Shown: positions 11,351 through 21,339 of the stretch, one piece after another
How positions within the stretch are numbered: the first letter of the stretch is position 1
Layout: the number at the start of each line of letters is the position of its first letter
Assembly (NCBI RefSeq): GCF_905220365.1
Contig: NC_061135.1
Coordinates: 14,041,501-14,105,500 of the forward strand
Source of the DNA: Vanessa cardui
Lineage: Eukaryota > Arthropoda > Insecta > Lepidoptera > Nymphalidae
Direction of reading: 5' to 3'
Length of the DNA: 64,000 nt
Made by a program: the position numbers and the translations under genes
The notes under the pieces: generated by a model
What the model was told of the DNA's origin: nothing
The model's database searches: none
Seen by the model: the letters and a program-made list of their open reading frames with translations, nothing else

Positions 11351-11554
11351 GAGTCGAGATGGCCGAGTGGTTTCTAACCGATGATTGCGAGTTCAAACCC
11401 AGACAATCACCGCTGATTCATGTGCTTAATTTGTCTTTATAATTTATCTTGTGCTCAGCGGTGAAAGAAAACATCGCGAGGAAACCTGCATGTGACAAAT
11501 TTCATAGAAGTTCTTCCACATGTGTATTCCACCAAGCCGAATTGGAACAGCGCA
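11351..11554 (+). mobile_element. tRNA-derived SINE, 3' truncated
   Basis: Starts GAGTCGAGATGGCCGAGTGG (A-box-like) and has a B-box-like GAGTTCAAACCC. The body continues to the conserved ATTGGAACAGCG and then stops. About 17 bp of the head, containing AGAACGCGTGCATC, is deleted. Confidence 0.8.
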
Positions 11555-12204
11555 CATTTTTCCCTCGTGCGACCAATACCACGACACGTGGAGCTACTTC
11601 TTAAATAATAATATAATTTCTAGTAAATTTTTCTGTATCGAATGAAAAAATGTTTTATCAATGTCTGGCAATGAAATAAGCTGTAGCTGATAGGATCTGC
11701 AATTTATAGTTTTTGACAGAATGAAGAAAACGTCGCCTTTAATATAATTTAAAAATATAAATAATATAATTTGTACATTTTTTTCATACTTTACGACGAG
11801 TTGTATTTTGTAAAGAGTACCTGGCTGTGAAGACTATCCTTTGTCTTTATATAAAAATATTTGGATTAATTTTTATTACATCCTACTCCTTTACAATCAC
11901 AAATGAAAGAACTCGCTTATCTCTGAAATAAAACGATGTTTCTTAGGTTTTTTCATATAATTTAATAATAATTATAATGTTATTCAAGACGCCCAATTAA
12001 TTATTTATATCAGATTAATTTTTGCGCCATTATGAGTATTTGTCAAATTTATGTTGCCAGATTAAAAAGGCAATTATTATTATATAAGTGATATATTGGT
12101 AATATATAGATAATAATAATTTGTATAATATTTATTTTAAGTAAAAATGGATTGATGATGATTTTTATAGAAGTAAAGCTAACGAGTTTGTTTATTTAAA
12201 TAGA
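11555..12204. other. Unique AT-rich DNA
   Basis: Very AT-rich with many short A/T runs; no coding or repeat feature recognised. Confidence 0.4.
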
Positions 12205-12660
12205 TATATATCTTGACACATGAATCACCTACTAGTACGTGGTTATCATTGCCCATAGAGATTTTCGTTGTAAGAAATAGTAATAAACCGCATCACCTAG
12301 ATGTCCGAAAATCCACAATAGGACATTTTTTGCCTTGCGCAGCCACTCTGTGAAACCAGCTTACACCGGCGCTTTTACCGAAGTGATACGATTCAGGAAC
12401 CGTTAAATAAAGAGCGTACTCTTTCTCTAAAGGCCAGTAACGAATTTGCAAGCCTCCTGGTGTTGCAGATGTCCATGGGCGGTGGTAATCAATGTCCATT
12501 AGGTGAGCCTGCCATCTATAATATGAAAAAACTGCTTTATCGTCAATTATGCTACATTTATAGTGGCTACAATAACACATTATTCTGTGGAGGTAGAATT
12601 TGTGATAAGTGAGTGATCCATCGAGATGATCTTGAACAAAGACCTAACACCAAGTAATGA
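12205..12660 (-). mobile_element. Family B element split by a family C insertion
   Basis: The left piece (about 12205-12285) has GGTTATCATTGCCCATAGAG and TTGTAAGAAATAG. The right piece (about 12560-12660) has GGAGGTAGAATTTGTGATAA and GACCTAACACCAAG. These are the two halves of one family B copy on the minus strand, separated by family C at 12295-12535. Confidence 0.6.
12295..12535 (+). mobile_element. Family C short retroelement nested in family B
   Basis: Plus-strand copy with CGCAGCCACTCTGTGAAACC, CTTTCTCTAAAGGCCAGTAA, GTGTTGCAGATGTCCATGGG and CGGTGGTAATCAATGTCC, ending near an A-rich stretch. Second copy at 27395-27670. The minus-strand open frame 12293-12580 is antisense to it and not a gene. 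Confidence 0.7.
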
Positions 12661-13029
12661 ATAACCATAATACTTTACTTCTTTTATTTATAAGTAGCCG
12701 GATCGTACAAATTTGTTTAAAAAAAGAGACATATCTTTATTTATTTTTTAGCTTAGCACCAAAGGTAATTTTAACATTTTCTGATATTGTTTTTCAATCG
12801 TATCATTACTTTTGACTATAAATTTTTGTTTTTATACATTTACTAACATTTCTATTTCCTATCAAGCTAATATATATGTTTATTTTAAGTGAAAAATTCC
12901 ATTACATAGCTTAGTGGTTCATATGTTGATTGAACTTTTTTAAAATAAATATAAGTATTGTTTATAAAGTATTAAAGGAATGGGTAATACACGAGACATT
13001 CTTCGCCACAATTGGGAAATAATAATCTG

Positions 13030-13160
13030 AGGTTAGCTGCCTTTGTAGTTACACTGGCTCACCACATACCGAAACACAGCAATACCAGTATGCTTGCCAA
13101 TGAAATGTCTGATGAGTATGTGTTGCAAAAACAGACGACTTTGCACAAAACCCCGGCAAG
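13030..13160 (-). mobile_element. Family B fragment
   Basis: TAGTTACACTGGCTCACCAC, CCGAAACACAGCAATACCAG, GTCTGATGAGTATGTG and TTGCACAAAACCCCG are in family order; only the 5' half survives. Confidence 0.65.
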
Positions 13161-13441
13161 TTGAACTAATTATATATTCCTTATTATGAAGGTAGTGAAG
13201 TGGGAAAAGGCTAGTTACGTATAAAGCTGGTATAAGTTTCAACGCAAGCGGACACGTATGCATTTGAGATGGCGGCGTGCGGTAACGCTGCCAGTTAGTT
13301 AATTTGATTGTGGAATGTGAATGGCCTGTTTAAGCGACGCTCGCAAACAAATGTATTGGTAGACTGATATTTTTGTGGATTATTTTAGTGTTTTGTGGAT
13401 AAAGTATTTTTTTGATTAATATATTCTATCAAGAAAAAAAA

Positions 13442-13690
13442 ATTATAGTCTGTAAAATTCCCACTGCTGGGCTCAGACTTCCTCACAGCATATTCTGCCA
13501 CGGTGCTCTAATGCGGGTTGGTGATTCACAAGAGGCCGAATTTAAGAAGTTGAAAGACACGTGTTTGTTTTGCGATGTTATCTTGAGGTGAAATTTTAAC
13601 ACAAATTAAGCACTTGAAAATTCAGTGGTGCATGCCTGGGTTTGAACCCGCAATCATCGATTTAGTAGTACGCGCTCTAACCACTTGGCT
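13442..13690 (-). mobile_element. tRNA-derived SINE, diverged
   Basis: Minus-strand copy. AATTCCCACTGCTGGGCTCA is the tail side, GGGTTTGAACCCGC the B-box side, and CTCTAACCACTTGGCT the A-box side. The middle is degenerate. Confidence 0.75.
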
Positions 13691-13740
13691 ATTTTATTAG
13701 TGTATTGTATGTGTTTAAGTGTGAAATTTATAACAATGAC

Positions 13741-14046
13741 AAAGTAAAGTAACAGCCTGTAAATTCCCACTGCTGGGCTAAAGGCCTCCTCTCCTTTTTT
13801 TGAGGAGAAGGTTTGGAACATATTCCACCACGCTGTTCCAATGCGGGTTGGTGGAATACACATTTGGCAGAATTTCTATGAAATTTGTCACATGCAGGTT
13901 TCCTCACGATGTTTTCCTTCACCGCTGAGCACGAGATGAATTATAAAGACAAATTAAGCACATGAATCAGCGGTGCTTGCCTGGGTTTGAACCCGCAATC
14001 ATCGGTTAAGATGCACGCGTTCCAACCACTGGGCCATCTCTGCTCT
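13741..14046 (-). mobile_element. tRNA-derived SINE, near full length, (TTTAC)-type tail
   Basis: Minus-strand copy. The tail on the plus strand is AAAGTAAAGTAACAGCCTG, so the 3' repeat is TTTAC. The body, B-box (GGGTTTGAACCC on the plus strand) and A-box side (CCACTGGGCCATCTCTGC) are all present. Open frames at 13654-13863 and 13728-13922 are SINE sequence read on the minus strand. Confidence 0.88.
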
Positions 14047-14288
14047 TACAAAGATTTCATTATTAGCCTTGAAATAATAGCTGTAGTTTGTGCTGTCTTA
14101 TTCGACATAATTTTTTTTTTTTTTAAATTGACTGTACATACGAATTTAATGTCGGATTTTATTTTAATCAATACATATAATAAAATTGTAAAAGGTCGGT
14201 GTCTGTACATGCAAGATAAATAAGAAAAACTTTGTTAGGGGAACTTTATATAAGCAATAGAACCCAAATTAATGATTTTTAGAATTTT

Positions 14289-14334
14289 TGTCTGTTTGTC
14301 TGTATGTCTGTATGTCTGTTTGTCTGTACGTTTG
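14289..14334 (+). repeat. TGTC-rich leader tract
   Basis: Imperfect TGTCTGTTTGTCTGTA-type repeats at the 5' side of the large Helitron. Similar short TGTC tracts lie in families K, D and J, suggesting a shared Helitron leader feature. Confidence 0.75.
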
Positions 14335-15346
14335 TTCGCGCTGATCTCAAAAACGGCTTAATCTAATTGAATGCAGTTTTCACGATTTCGTTATGGTTTG
14401 CAGGGATTAACATTTAGTCTTTGTTTTGTTTCAATCGGTTCATAAATAAAAAAGTTATGTCAATCTAAAGAATTGCATCATCACATCAATCAATCTGATC
14501 AAATTAAAAGCAAAACGCCACAATATTGTATTCATCCTTACCGTAATAAATTATTTTATATTCAAGTCTGTTTCAATACCTACTAATTACTTTTTGAATT
14601 ACTCAAATCGCACATTCCATTCAAAAGATATTAAACCCAAAGCGCAGCGGTTTAAATTTTTTAGTAGTTTCCGTTTGATTTTGTTAGATGGCGCTGTACC
14701 GTCAGTCACAATTCCTAAAACGCAGTGTCAAGATTTTTGTCAAAATAATGACCTTCCCAGGCAGCTTTCCACCGTGCAGGTTCTATCCCTGTTAATAAAT
14801 GTGTTTTAATGTCGATGTGAAAGTGATAAATATTAGGGTCGTTTGGTCAAATATAATAATAATAAGTAATCAATTATTAGATTAAAATAATTGTTTAATT
14901 TAACGTTCTGCAGGTTTCTAACCCTGATTAGCTTCGTTAGCTTATGAGAAACGGTCATTAAGCAAAATTAAAATACGGTCTCAACTCAGGTTCTTTCCCT
15001 GACGCGAATTGTATGTGGAATTGTGGAGTCCACATTCTAATGAGATTTAAGTTTTTTGTTAAATTAGTATTAAGTTTTTAATAGTAGTGCTTTCAATATT
15101 TTCAATTAAGAGATTTTATTGCAGTATTTCGTTTAGATTAGTTTGTTTTCTTTAATTTTTCTTTACGTTGGTAGTAATAATTTGACTTACGTAGGTAAAA
15201 TAATAGTGTTGTACGTGCATTTCATTAATAACATTTTCTTAGTACAATAATTAAGCAGTAAGAAGATTTTAATTTAGTTTTTTTGTTAATTTCGTTTGTT
15301 GTCTTACTTACATTAGTTTGTTAATATAATAGTTGTATCATAGTTA

Positions 15347-16525
15347 GTGAGAATGCCTCGAAAAAAATCTAATCTCAGCCAATGTAGCAGAGATGCTAAA
15401 CGGATGAGAATAATTCGATCACAGGAATCGGAACAGATTCATGCAGCAAGACTTACTGCATCTCAGGAACGTCAGGCCAGGTTACGTGCGTCAGAAACAT
15501 CACGTCAGCGAGAATCACGGCTGAGGTCAGAACGTTCTCGATTGATGGCCTTTCGAAATAGAGAGAGTAGTGAGCAGCGTAATGCACGTTTAGCAGCCGA
15601 TCGTGAGACGCATGCTCTATCGCGTGAGTCTGAGAACTCGATTGACAGGGAATGTCGCTTGATTTCTCAAAGAGTGCTGTCTGCTCGAATTCGGTTTCAA
15701 GAAACAGATGAACAACGTGAAGCACGTTTGACTGCTGATCGAGACGCTCATGCTTTGTCGCGTAAATCTGAGACTTTTACTGATAGGGAATCTCGCTTGA
15801 GTTCTCTAAGAGCGCTGTCAGCTCGAATTCGATCTCAGGAAACAGATGAACAACGCGAAGCACGTTTGACTGCCGATCGAGAGGCTCATGCTTTGTCGCG
15901 TGAATCTGAGACTTTTACTGATAGGGAATCTCGCTTGAGTTCTCTAAGAGCGCTGTCAGCTCGAATTCGATCTCAGGAAACGGATGAACAACGCGAAGCA
16001 CGTTTGACTGCCGATCGAGAGGCTCATGCTTTGTCGCGTGAATCTGAGATTTTCACTGACAGAGAGTCTCGCTTGAGTTCTCAAAGATTTCGGTCTTTAC
16101 AGTCTAGAGAGCTGGAAAGTAGTTCAGAACGTGAAGAGCGTTTAAGAGCTGATCGTGAGCGAAATAACAATGCGAGAATTCTTGAAAATGAAGATAAACA
16201 TGGACATAGACTACAAACAGCTAGAGAAAATTATAATCTAACCCGTCAGGAAGAGGAATTGTTTTTATTAGCAGAGAGAGAAAGAGTGAGGGAAATACGG
16301 CACGAAGAAACTGTAGACCAACGTCAGTCACGATTAAGTGCGGATCGACTTCGACATCGAATTAATAGAATATCCTCGAATTCGATAGAAGGCTCGGTTG
16401 ATAATTTAGATAGTGATGTCCCTCCTTGGGTCACAAAGGAAAAATCAGGATTTCTGTATACGCCCAGAATAAACTACTCTGGATTCTTCTTTAGGAGGTA
16501 TGGAGATACGTTGCCAGTTTTGTAA
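15347..16525 (+). pseudogene. Helitron ORF1 region: Arg/Glu-rich repeat protein
   Basis: 392 residues, highly charged. It starts MPRKKSNLSQC after an upstream MR; either Met could be the start. It has four units of about 46 residues, roughly residues 64-247 (first diverged, later ones almost identical), built around EQREARLTADREAHALSRES and SRLSSLRALSARIRSQE. Such E/R-rich heptad-like repeats suggest a long helix or coiled coil. The unit resembles the EQR/ARL-type repeats found upstream of Helitron_like_N domains in other Helitrons. The last residues (about RRYGDTLPVL) are out of frame with the zinc finger that follows at 16500, so the original protein probably continued into it. Confidence 0.8.
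15535..16086 (+). repeat. Four tandem 138-bp coding repeats in Helitron ORF1
   Basis: Units start near 15535, 15673, 15811 and 15949 at an exact 138-bp (46-codon) spacing; AGCGCTGTCAGCTCGAATTC recurs at 15811 and 15949. Units 3 and 4 are nearly identical at the DNA level, the first is diverged, so expansion is partly recent. Spacing in a multiple of three keeps the frame. Confidence 0.88.
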
Positions 16526-16973
16526 CGCTTTAAGATGGAGAAAAGAACCAAATGGAATGTGCTGTTCAAGTGGTAAAGTGCTCATTAATAATTTTCGTGA
16601 GCCTCGAGAATTCTTAAAAGCATTACTCGATGGTAACCATCCTCAGTCTAAACATTTCTTAGATAATGTACGTAATTTTAATAGTGCATTCCAAATGACG
16701 TCTTTTGGCTTCAAACAAATTACAGAAGAACCGTTTATGCCAACTTTTAAGGTCCAAGTATATCATCTTATAGGATCGTTGCTTCCCCGAAATGAGCCTA
16801 GATTTTTACAAGTATATTTTGTATCAAATTATAATGAACAGGCCAATATCCGTAACGGATATTTTTCAGATCTGAACATCAATCTAATAGCTGAACTACA
16901 AAATATGTTACACCAAGTAAATCCATATGTTAAGAGTTTTAAAGCTGCTTTAGACTCCACGAGATCAAAATAA
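16500..16973 (+). pseudogene. Helitron zinc finger and start of Helitron_like_N domain
   Basis: 157-residue segment. Residues 5-25 form a zinc-finger-like CQFCNALRW...MCCSSGK motif. Residues about 60-110 contain FNSAFQMTSFGFKQI and VYHLIGSLLP, conserved landmarks of Helitron proteins. The ORF ends at a stop after a short A run; the next frame continues NNDYKVVIRADRRP, so a one-base indel in AAAA at about 16967-16970 explains the break. It overlaps ORF1 by 26 bases in another frame, marking another frameshift. Confidence 0.82.
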
Positions 16974-17067
16974 TGACTACAAAGTTGTAATTAGGGCTGA
17001 TAGACGTCCTGCAGCAGAACATCGTGGACGGTATAATGCTCCTGTTGTAGATGAAGTTGCAATAGTC

Positions 17068-17826
17068 ATGGTTGATCAGGAATGCGATAGACGAGACATT
17101 GTATTACGCACTCACGACGATCGCTTGCAGCGTATTTATGAAACACACCGAGCTTATGATGCCTTGCAATATCCTATAATATATTGTCATGGGGAAGACG
17201 GGTACAATTTTGGACTCTACCAAGTCGATTCAACTACCAGGGTTACAAATTATAGAAAAAAAATTTCTGCCCTTCAGTTTTATTCATATCAAATACAAAT
17301 AAGACAAAACAATTTTAATTATTTGCAGCGATTTCGAGGATTGTTTAATCAATTCATCGTAGACATGTATGCCAAAATCGAAACAGAAAGGTTAGTTTAT
17401 ATACGTACTAACCAGACACGATTACGTGCTGAGGATTATGTGCATTTGCGAGATGCAATGCAACATGATGAAAACGTGGAGAACTTGGGACGATTAGTCA
17501 TTTTACCGTCGAGTTTTATAGGAGGTCCACGTTACATGCACGAACGAACGCAAGACGCGTTTTGCTATGTTTGTAAATACGGTCGTCCTGACCTTTTCAT
17601 TACTTTTACAACGAACCCAAAGTGGATTGAAATTTCAGAACAACTTTTTCCTGGTCAGACATCACATGATAGGCATGATATAATAGCCCGAGTTTTTCAT
17701 TTAAAGCTTAAGCTGTTGATTGACATAATCACTAAAAAAAATTTTTCGGATTATCTTTATGCTATATGTACACCGTCGAGTGGCAAAAACGACGATTACC
17801 ACATGCCCACATATTGCTATGGTTAG
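17068..17826 (+). pseudogene. Helitron_like_N / Rep N-terminal part
   Basis: 252 residues. The true frame extends upstream to about 16969 (IRADRRP...NAPVVDEVAIVM); the listed Met is only the first in-frame ATG. Landmarks are HGEDGYNFGLYQ (about residues 51-62), FNQFIVDMYAKIE and LPSSFIGGPRYMHE. Rep motif 1 is DLFITFTTNPKW at about 174-185. The frame is lost after FSDYLYAICT; the catalytic histidines follow in another frame at 17763. Family role: site-specific endonuclease that nicks and joins strands during rolling-circle transposition. Confidence 0.85.
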
Positions 17827-17918
17827 AAGAAAAAATTAGGCCTGATGCTATTGATTTTATTATAAGTGCTAAATTTCCTGATCGTAATCAAGATTCTGTA
17901 CGAAATTGTAAGGACTAA
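17763..17918 (+). pseudogene. Rep HUH-motif segment in shifted frame
   Basis: Short reading frame that encodes YTVEWQKRRLPHAHILLWLE, the two-histidine (HUH) motif that binds the metal in Rep nucleases. It is frameshifted against both the preceding and following Rep segments and ends at a stop at 17916-17918. This is the clearest sign that the nuclease cannot be made intact. Confidence 0.82.
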
Positions 17919-18000
17919 CATGGTACATGGCCCTTGCGGCACATTAAACAGGAATTCTCCCTGTATACAAAATGGTCAATGCTCTAAAAAATACCCTCGA
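17899..18000 (+). pseudogene. Rep cysteine segment in another frame
   Basis: Within an open frame at 17866-18087, residues MVHGPCGTLNRNSPCIQNGQ and CSKKYPRA match the cysteine-containing segment that normally lies between the HUH motif and the catalytic tyrosines in Helitron Rep. Downstream the same frame becomes meaningless because the next conserved block is in the 17972 frame. Confidence 0.78.
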
Positions 18001-19525
18001 GCACTTTCAGACCACACAATATCATGGGGAAAACGGATATCCTTTGTATCGCAGAAAATCCCCCCAACAAGGTGGTTTCACAGCTAAAATTAAAGTAAAC
18101 CGCCAAGAAATAGAAGTGGATAATAAATGGGTAGTACCATATTCACCGGTGCTATCCAGAACATTTCAAGCTCATGTTAACGTTGAAGTTTGTAATAGTG
18201 TCCAATCGATTAAATACATATGCAAATATGTAAACAAGGGTAGTGACCAGGCAACAGTAGGATTCACAAATAATAATAACGATGAAATTACAAGATTTCA
18301 GTCCGGTCGGTATATTAGCTCTTCTGAAGCTGTTTGGCGTATTCTAAGTTTTCCTGTCCACATAAGATATCCACCCGTTATCCACCTCGATGTACATCTG
18401 GAAGGTGGACAACGGGTGTATTTTAACCCCGATAACGTGAGAGAACGCTTAGAAAACTCAAGACGAACCACTCTACTTGCATTCTTTGAACTTTGCAACA
18501 CAGATACATTTGCTAAGACATTACTTTACAATGAAGTTCCATTATATTATACTTACAATAAACAACGGGGTATTTTTAACCGCAGAAGACGTGGCACACC
18601 CGTAGATGGTGAATCAAGCATTTATAAAGAACATGTTATCGGTAGAGTATATACTGTACATCCCAATAATTCTGAATGCTTTTACCTGCGCTTGCTTTTG
18701 CATACGGTAAGAGGTCCTACTTCTTTTCAAGAACTTCGAAAAGTTAATAATATTGTCCACCCTACTTACCAAGCAGCTTGCCGGGCACGTCACTTGCTAG
18801 ACAATGACCAACACTGGGATAATGCTTTGTCCGAAGCAAGTGTCAGTGATAGTCCTCAAAGATTGCGTCATTTGTTTGCAGTCATGCTGGTATTCTGTGC
18901 ACTTTCAGATGCCACACAGCTGTGGCATAAATATCAAGGTAAATTATCTGAGGACTTTTTCAGGCACGCGCAGCTATCGACTGACAACCACGATAATGAA
19001 AGATTACGTGAAAGTCTTTTGAATCGTTGTTTGCTGGCTATTCAGGATATAGTTATATATATTGGGGGTAATCCTATTTTACAATATGGCATGCCTGAGC
19101 CATCACTTGATGGCGAACACATTAATAGAGATTATGCAATGGAAATAAACTATAATCATGCAGAACTGGCCGAAACTGTAGAAACATATGTCTTAAGACT
19201 ATCAGCAGAACAGCGTTTAATATTCGATCGTGTATGTCGGAGTGTAGACAACGCAATAGGAGAAATGCTGTTTGTAGATGCTCCCGGGGGAACGGGAAAG
19301 ACTTTTCTTACCAAAGCAATTTTGGCAAAAATAAGAAGTCAAACTAAAATTGCACTTGCTGTCGCTTCATCGAGTATAGCAGCCACTTTGTTGCCAGGAG
19401 CTAAAACAGCCCATAGTATGTTTAAAATTCCGATCGAATTAGAGCGCACAGAGAGTCCAGTTTGTAATATTTATAGAAATAGCGATAAAGCCAAGGTATT
19501 ACGTGATTGTAGTCTTATTATATGA
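17972..19525 (+). pseudogene. Rep C-terminal part plus helicase N-terminal part
   Basis: 517 residues. Residues about 79-90 read IKYICKYVNKGS, the Rep catalytic tyrosine motif (YxxKYxxKG). Residues about 100-380 cover the Rep-helicase linker. Then come LSAEQRLIFDRV and the Walker A motif DAPGGTGKTFL at about 435-445, which binds ATP in PIF1-like helicases. The ORF stops at CSLII, exactly where Walker B should be, and the chain resumes in the 19503 frame. The listed start Met is only an internal in-frame ATG; the segment is part of a larger polyprotein. Confidence 0.87.
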
Positions 19526-20558
19526 AATCACAATGGCCAACCGTAAAACTGTTGCAGCTGTAGATAGGACATTACGTGATATTAGGCAAAATGACCAACC
19601 TATGGGTGGTGTAACTGTACTTTTTTGCGGTGATTTTCGTCAGATTCTGCCTGTAATACCACGGGGAACTAGGGCAGATGAAGTTGGAGCATGTATAAAG
19701 AGTTCTCAATTATGGCACCACATTATACCTATGCATATGACAGTAAATATGCGTGTGCAAATCGGAGACAACGAAAATGCACAGGAGTTTTCTGACTTGC
19801 TACTTGAGATTGTCAACGGTTTGTATCCGCAGGAACAAGGAAAAGTTATTCTGCGCGAAAACCTATGTTGCACAGTTACTTCGATGCGAGAACTTATATC
19901 ATCTGTACATGGAAATACATCACAAATATCCAGTAACGAAAACTCCTGGTTATGCGAAAGAGCGATTTTAACTCCACGTAACGACCAAGTGGCAGCAATA
20001 AATGCTGAAATTTTAAGTTATGTTTCGGGGGGTAGTGTAGAGTATATCTCCATTAATAGGGTGATGGATGAAGGAGAATCTACAAACTATCCGGTTGAAT
20101 TTTTAGAATCTCTCAATGCCCCTGGATTACCGGCTCACAGAATAAATTTAAAAGTCGGGGTACCTATAATGCTGCTTAGAAATCTTAGTCCCCCAAAACT
20201 TTGTAATGGTACTAGGTTAAAAGTAATTAATTTGCAGAAAAATATCATAGAAGCAGAAGTTTTAACGGGGTGTGGAGCCGGTGAGAGTGTTTTTTTACCT
20301 CGAATTCCCTTGATTCACAATAACTTTCCATTTTCATTCAAACGCGTTCAATTCCCAGTAAGCATATGCTATGCAATGACCATCAACAAAGCGCAAGGGC
20401 AAACGCTGAAAGTTGCGGGTTTGGATTTAACAGTTAACTGTTTTTCGCACGGTCAACTTTATGTAGCTTTATCGCGCGTGAGCAATCCCAAAAACTTATA
20501 CGCTTTGATTACAGACGGCAATACAACTAATATTGTTTACAGAGAAACATTGTTGTAA
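19503..20558 (+). pseudogene. PIF1-like helicase, C-terminal part
   Basis: 351 residues. It begins with out-of-frame residues and then YEITMANRKTVAAVDRTLRD; the normal acidic Walker B is replaced by this altered junction. Later SF1 motifs are intact: CGDFRQILPVIPRG (about 42-55), LTPRNDQVAAIN, CYAMTINKAQGQTL (about 288-301) and LYVALSRVSNPKNLYAL (about 319-335). Family role: unwinding DNA during rolling-circle transposition. The stop is 84 bp before the element's 3' end, normal for Helitrons. Confidence 0.88.
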
Positions 20559-20621
20559 TTACAACATATTAATTACTATTATCCTCATAAATACCCAGCT
20601 TCATACCCACATCCAAGCGGA

Positions 20622-20642
20622 CGAAGTCGCGGGCACAGCTAG
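20622..20642 (+). terminator. Helitron 3' terminal signal
   Basis: GC-rich stretch with a small stem (GAC-GAA-GTC in GGACGAAGTCGCGGGC, slightly upstream) ending GCTAG just before host T20643. In Helitrons such a 3' hairpin plus CTRR marks where strand transfer stops. Confidence 0.75.
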
Positions 20643-21005
20643 TTTGAAAATAAATATATAAAAGGAAAAAATTAAATTGAGATTCTGATGTTGTTTATGA
20701 TTTTCGGTACAATCACTTCTTTTTTTCTGTGTTATTTGAGTATAGAATTATTTACATATTTTAAATCATTCTGGCACTTACCCATTTTACGAAATTATTA
20801 ATATGCATATTTACCTCTTCATTTAAAATTAAAGCTTGGGTTAGAAGTGGCAGTGGACTTGAATAAAATATCCTAAGGTGTATACTAAAATATAAAATAT
20901 ATAAGATAATAGTATACAAACTAAGCATGAGCATACTTTTAGGACTTAAAATATATATTATTTCAGTAGTAAGGCGGTAAGTTCAGTCAGCACATTTATT
21001 TTCAA
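20643..21005. other. Unique spacer between two Helitrons
   Basis: 363 bp of AT-rich DNA separating the plus-strand Helitron from the minus-strand one. No feature recognised. Confidence 0.5.
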
Positions 21006-21339
21006 CTAGCTATACCCGCCCGCTTCGCTGGGCATTAGTCGCAGAAAAATAAATTTTTATTTTTTCATTTTGTAATTAATTACTGATCATCAACAATCTA
21101 CAAATAATAAAGAAACAAATAAAGAAACATGAGAGATCTTATCAAATTCTGAAAAAAAACATATTTAATATTCGTCATCTATTTCATCTTCTTTAATGAT
21201 GTTCTCGATAGGCTGCAGATTGGTCCTAACACCCATAAACTTATACGATGTATATAGGTACGATGAAATTTTTAATTAAATTTCTATAGTCTGTAAGAGT
21301 TAACATCAAACCAACACGTCCTCTTTTATCCGGTTCTAT

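Larger units (their letters stand above)
14225..20642 (+). mobile_element. Autonomous-type Helitron (Rep/helicase), frameshifted
   Basis: About 6.4-kb rolling-circle transposon. The 3' end is definite: a short stem-forming segment (GCGGACGAAGTCGCGGGCAC) and then AGCTAG followed by host T20643. The 5' end is uncertain, between about 14195 and 14290; the leader includes a TGTC-rich tract and GTTCGCGCTGATCTC, a type of leader common in insect Helitrons. It encodes a repeat-rich N-terminal protein, a CxxC zinc finger, a Helitron-like N-domain, a Rep HUH endonuclease with PHAH and YxxKYxxKG motifs, and a PIF1-like SF1 helicase, all on the plus strand in order. At least five frame changes break the chain, so this copy is unlikely to be active by itself. 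Several domains remain well preserved, suggesting moderate age. Confidence 0.9.

Noticed and set aside
14905..15060. Possible relation between this Helitron leader segment and 5580-5830
   Set aside because: Short resemblances (GTTAGCT.ATGAGAAA, CGGTCTC.ACTC) occur in a different order and are too weak to call a shared repeat.
15453..15725. Minus-strand 90-codon frame
   Set aside because: Antisense shadow of the Helitron ORF1 repeats.
15535..16086. CRISPR-like or satellite array
   Set aside because: The 138-bp units are in-frame coding repeats of ORF1 with no spacers, in a eukaryotic transposon.
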